Both the position numbers and the translations under genes were made by a program. A model generated the notes under the pieces. It saw only the letters and a list, made by a program, of their open reading frames with translations, was not told where the DNA came from and ran no database searches. Below are positions 61,277 to 64,000 of a DNA stretch of 64,000 nt, in pieces (within the stretch, counting starts at the first letter, position 1; each line of letters starts with the position of its first letter). The stretch is taken from NCBI RefSeq assembly GCF_000145235.1, contig NC_014391.1, positions 2,860,001 to 2,924,000 of the forward strand. Direction: 5' to 3'. This DNA is from Micromonospora aurantiaca ATCC 27029 (lineage in GTDB: Bacteria; Actinomycetota; Actinomycetes; Mycobacteriales; Micromonosporaceae).

Positions 61277-64000
61277 CTACAGGAACCGCCAGCGCTGGTG
61301 CGCGGCCCCGGTGTCGTCGGCGAGGACCGCCTGCGCACCCTGGGCGCCGGAGCCGCCGCTGAGCCCGAGCACCCGGCCCCCGTTCGCGCACTGGATGCGG
61401 AACCAGCCGCCTCCGCCGTGCCGCAGCCGCCACCTGTGGTCGGCGGTGCCGTTGTCGGCCCACTGGACGATCCGGGCGCCGGCCGCTGTCGAGCCGCCCT
61501 CGACGCCCAGCACCTTGCCGCTGTTGCCGTTGCGCAGCCGCAGGTAGCCGCCGGTGTCCACGAGCGCGGTCCAGAGGTGGTCGGCGGTGCCGGTGTCGCC
61601 CCACTGGACGACCAGCCCGCCGTCGGCGGTGGACATGTTCTGCACGCCGAGCACCAGCCCGCTGCCGAGGTTCTGGATCCGCCGCGCCCCGTTGGGCAGG
61701 AACCGCCACTGGTTGTCCAGGCTGCCGTTGTCCGGGTCCTGCACGGCGAACGCGCCCTGGGCGGTCGAACCGCCGGAGATGCCGAGCAGCTTGCCGGTGT
61801 GCACGTTGCGCAGCTTGTGGCTGCCGTCGCCCACGTCGACGACGGTCCAGAGGTGGTCGGCGGTCCCGTTGTCCGCCCACTGGAGGATCCGGGCGTTGTC
61901 AGCCGTGGACATGTTCTCCACGCCCAGCACCTTGCCGCTGTTGACGTTGCGCAGCCGCAGCGCCGACCCGTCGACCACCAGCTGCCAGTCGTGGTCGGCG
62001 GTGCCGGTGTCGCCCCACTGGAGCGCGAGCCCGCCGTCGGCTGTGGACATGTTCTGGATGCCGAGCACCAGGCCGCTCGCCGCGTTGGCGAGCCGGAAGC
62101 TCGCCTCCCCGCCGCCACCGCCCGCGCCGACCCGCCAGTAGACCGTGTAGTTGTGCCCGTGGGCGTCGTAGAACGGGCCGAGGTTGACGGTGGCGCCGTC
62201 GGCCCGGGCGGTGAACGCGAGGCTGCCGGCGCCGGTACGGGTGACCGAGGCGGGGTCCAGCGTCGGCAGGCCGCTCAACGTGGCGTTGCCGTAGTTGCCG
62301 GAGAGCACCACCGGCCCGTACGTGACGGCCTGCACAGCGGCGTCGTCGTTGGCCGCCACAGTGGTGACCCGCATCGGCAGCCGGACCGTGACCGTGTCGC
62401 CGGAGGTCCAGGCGCGGGTCAGGACGGCGTAGCTGCCCGGCGTGGCGGCGATGCCCGCCGCGACGCCGTTGACGCTGACGCTCGCCCCGCTGGTCCACGC
62501 CGGGATCCGGATCCGCATCGTCCACGACCCGGCCACCGAGCCGGTGACGGTGAGCGTCGTGGTGTCGCCGACCGGGTACGAGGTGGCCTGCGTGACGGTG
62601 ATGCCGCGCTGGCTCCAGGTGAGCACCGAGGGGACGAACAGGTTGACGGTCAGCGTGGTGCCGTTGTGGAAGTAGATCGCGTCCGCCAGCGTCGTGTTGG
62701 TCTCCAGCCCGGTGCCCTGGCAGCACCAGAACGAGTTGTAGTCGGTGCTCCACGTGCCGCCGCCCCACGCCGGGCCGACACCGCGGCGCCCGCCCGGGTT
62801 GAGCGGGGTGAAGTACGTGACGTGGCCGTGCGCGTCGGCCGGGTTCTGCTGGCCGATCATGTGGTTGAGCAGCGCGCGCTCGTAGAAGTCGGCGTACGCG
62901 ACCCGGTCCGGGTCGAGCTGCCAGAGTTCCCGGGTCAGCTTGAGCATGTTGTACGTGTTGCAGGCCTCGCACGTGTCGTTGCGCAGGTAGCCGGCGATCG
63001 CGTTGGGTGCCCGGAAGTGCTCGGCCTGGCTGTTGCCGCCGATGGCGTACGTGTGCGCGCCGACCGTGATGGCCCACGCGTTCGCGGCGATGTCCCGGTA
63101 GCGGGTGACGCCGGTGGCCTTGTACTCCCGGGCCGCGCCGATCCACTTGGGCACCTGCGTGTTGGCGTGCAGCCCGTTGAGCTGGTCGGAGTTGGCGGCG
63201 AGCGGGTTGAACACGGCGGCGTGGTCGAACCGCTGCGCGACAGTCAGCCACCGCCCGTCACCGGTCTGCTGGTAGAGGTCGGTCAGCACCGCGTTCATGC
63301 CGCCGAACTCGGTGCCGAGCATGGCCTGCATCTGGGCCGAGGTGAGCCGGCCGGTGCGCTGGTCGACCCACCCGGCCAGCGCCAGCAGCACGTCCCGGGC
63401 CTGGGTGCTGCCGATCAGCCGCCACACGTCCAGCAGCCCGGCGAGCGTCTTGTGGATGCAGTAGTAGGGCACGTTGCCGTTGCTGAGCGTCCGCGCCTCC
63501 AGCGCGGTGAAGTCGGACTCCGGGAAGCCGGACAGGTACCCGGCGCTGAACCCGGCCGCGCCGTTGTTGGCCTGGCAGCGGGCCAGTTCGGCGACCATGG
63601 TGAGTGCCTTGTCCCGGCAGGTGGTGTCGCCGAGCACCGCCCACGCCTGTGCCCAGGCGGTCAGGAAGTGCCCCTGCATGTGGGTGCGGAACGGGAAGTT
63701 GGGCGCGTCCCAGCCGCCGTTGGCGGCGGCGCCGCCGGTGGACAGGCGGTGGTTGGCCCGGAAGTTGTAGAGCAGCCGGTTCACGTCGACGAAGCGCAGG
63801 TAAGCGACCGTACGGTTCTGGTTGTCCTGCCAGCGGCCGGCGGTCAGCCGTACCTGGCCGGGATCGAACGCGTACGCGGACACGCCGATGTCGGGGCGGG
63901 CCGGTGGCAGCGCGGCGTGTGCCGTACCGCCTGCGGAGACGGACCCGGCGGCGGCGCCGGCGGTGGCCGCGACGGCTGTCGCGGCGGTCGTACGCAGGAG
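61277..64000 (-). CDS. Secreted GH127/GH146-type beta-L-arabinofuranosidase with ricin-type lectin repeats, 5' end missing
   Basis: At least 908 codons; the frame is open to the window edge through an Ala-rich signal peptide (ending near THA|ALPP). The catalytic (alpha/alpha) domain of the DUF1680 family shows TCEACNTYNMLKL and SFWCCQGTGLETN, with the Cys and Glu needed for the zinc-bound cysteine nucleophile. From about residue 600 two ricin-B trefoils follow, with repeats such as GLVLGIQNMSTADG and GKVLGVEGGS. It matches the arabinan theme of 4064-8786, on the other side of the element. Confidence 0.88.
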   Translation of the reverse strand, partial: LLRTTAATAVAATAGAAAGSVSAGGTAHAALPPARPDIGVSAYAFDPGQVRLTAGRWQDNQNRTVAYLRFVDVNRLLYNFRANHRLSTGGAAANGGWDAPNFPFRTHMQGHFLTAWAQAWAVLGDTTCRDKALTMVAELARCQANNGAAGFSAGYLSGFPESDFTALEARTLSNGNVPYYCIHKTLAGLLDVWRLIGSTQARDVLLALAGWVDQRTGRLTSAQMQAMLGTEFGGMNAVLTDLYQQTGDGRWLTVAQRFDHAAVFNPLAANSDQLNGLHANTQVPKWIGAAREYKATGVTRYRDIAANAWAITVGAHTYAIGGNSQAEHFRAPNAIAGYLRNDTCEACNTYNMLKLTRELWQLDPDRVAYADFYERALLNHMIGQQNPADAHGHVTYFTPLNPGGRRGVGPAWGGGTWSTDYNSFWCCQGTGLETNTTLADAIYFHNGTTLTVNLFVPSVLTWSQRGITVTQATSYPVGDTTTLTVTGSVAGSWTMRIRIPAWTSGASVSVNGVAAGIAATPGSYAVLTRAWTSGDTVTVRLPMRVTTVAANDDAAVQAVTYGPVVLSGNYGNATLSGLPTLDPASVTRTGAGSLAFTARADGATVNLGPFYDAHGHNYTVYWRVGAGGGGGEASFRLANAASGLVLGIQNMSTADGGLALQWGDTGTADHDWQLVVDGSALRLRNVNSGKVLGVENMSTADNARILQWADNGTADHLWTVVDVGDGSHKLRNVHTGKLLGISGGSTAQGAFAVQDPDNGSLDNQWRFLPNGARRIQNLGSGLVLGVQNMSTADGGLVVQWGDTGTADHLWTALVDTGGYLRLRNGNSGKVLGVEGGSTAAGARIVQWADNGTADHRWRLRHGGGGWFRIQCANGGRVLGLSGGSGAQGAQAVLADDTGAAHQRWRFL

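Overview
The window is high-GC DNA with many GTG and TTG starts, SigE-type sigma factors, ricin-lectin glycosidases and Tet-type ribosome protection. It looks like the chromosome of a filamentous actinomycete, most likely Micromonosporaceae (inference from gene content; no 16S is present).

Layout. (1) 1-20771 is chromosome: the end of an AarF/UbiB-type kinase gene, a GMC oxidoreductase, a PARG-like plus OsmC pair, a three-gene secreted arabinan operon behind LacI-type operators, a TetR/SDR divergent pair with a strong operator array, a membrane alpha/beta-hydrolase-like protein, a PAP2-kinase-flippase fusion, a second TetR with tandem palindromes before a putative glycosidase-like gene, a tetracycline-resistance-type GTPase with an overlapping leader ORF, and a secreted EEP-family protein. 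(2) 20772-59937 (about 39.2 kb) is an integrated element. It splits a SigE-family sigma factor gene: the first 143 codons lie at 20343-20771 and the last 35 codons at 59938-60042. Both junctions share CAAG, and a large serine integrase starts 57 bp inside the left end. (3) 60029-64000 is chromosome again: the membrane-anchored partner of the sigma factor, then (minus strand) a secreted GH127/146-type beta-L-arabinofuranosidase running off the window.

Inside the element. 20.8-30.3 kb holds the integrase, a secreted S1 protease and lipoprotein, and a decayed zone (IS481 scrap, a second integrase tail, a frameshifted GIY-YIG-like gene). It continues with plasmid-type genes (DUF2637 membrane protein, replication-relaxation protein) next to spaced CTGTCAG repeats. 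No FtsK/TraB translocase is visible. 30.4-43.7 kb holds an HTH-TPR regulator with a 2H phosphoesterase, divergent from a long, largely overlapping plus-strand gene train: APC permease, acetamidase/formamidase, GPP34, GNAT, DUF4254, a kinase-kinase-nucleotidyltransferase fusion, phosphoribosyltransferase, GT9 glycosyltransferase, APH-like kinase, SDR and histidine phosphatase, closed by a convergent NUDIX gene. I do not recognise it as a described pathway. 44.1-58.7 kb looks like a defence island: a DUF6602-like nuclease, a HEPN protein translationally coupled to a reverse transcriptase that an IS3 element has interrupted, and a four-gene pPIWI_RE operon (Cas4/RecB-like nuclease, REase-like protein, DinG/XPD-type helicase, pPIWI_RE). 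An IS5-family copy lies between that operon and attR.

Together, the element combines integration functions, remnants of plasmid transfer/replication, a metabolic or signalling operon and nucleic-acid-targeting defence genes. Its insertion removes the end of the recognition helix of a host sigma factor, which excision should restore. No tRNA, rRNA or CRISPR array was found.
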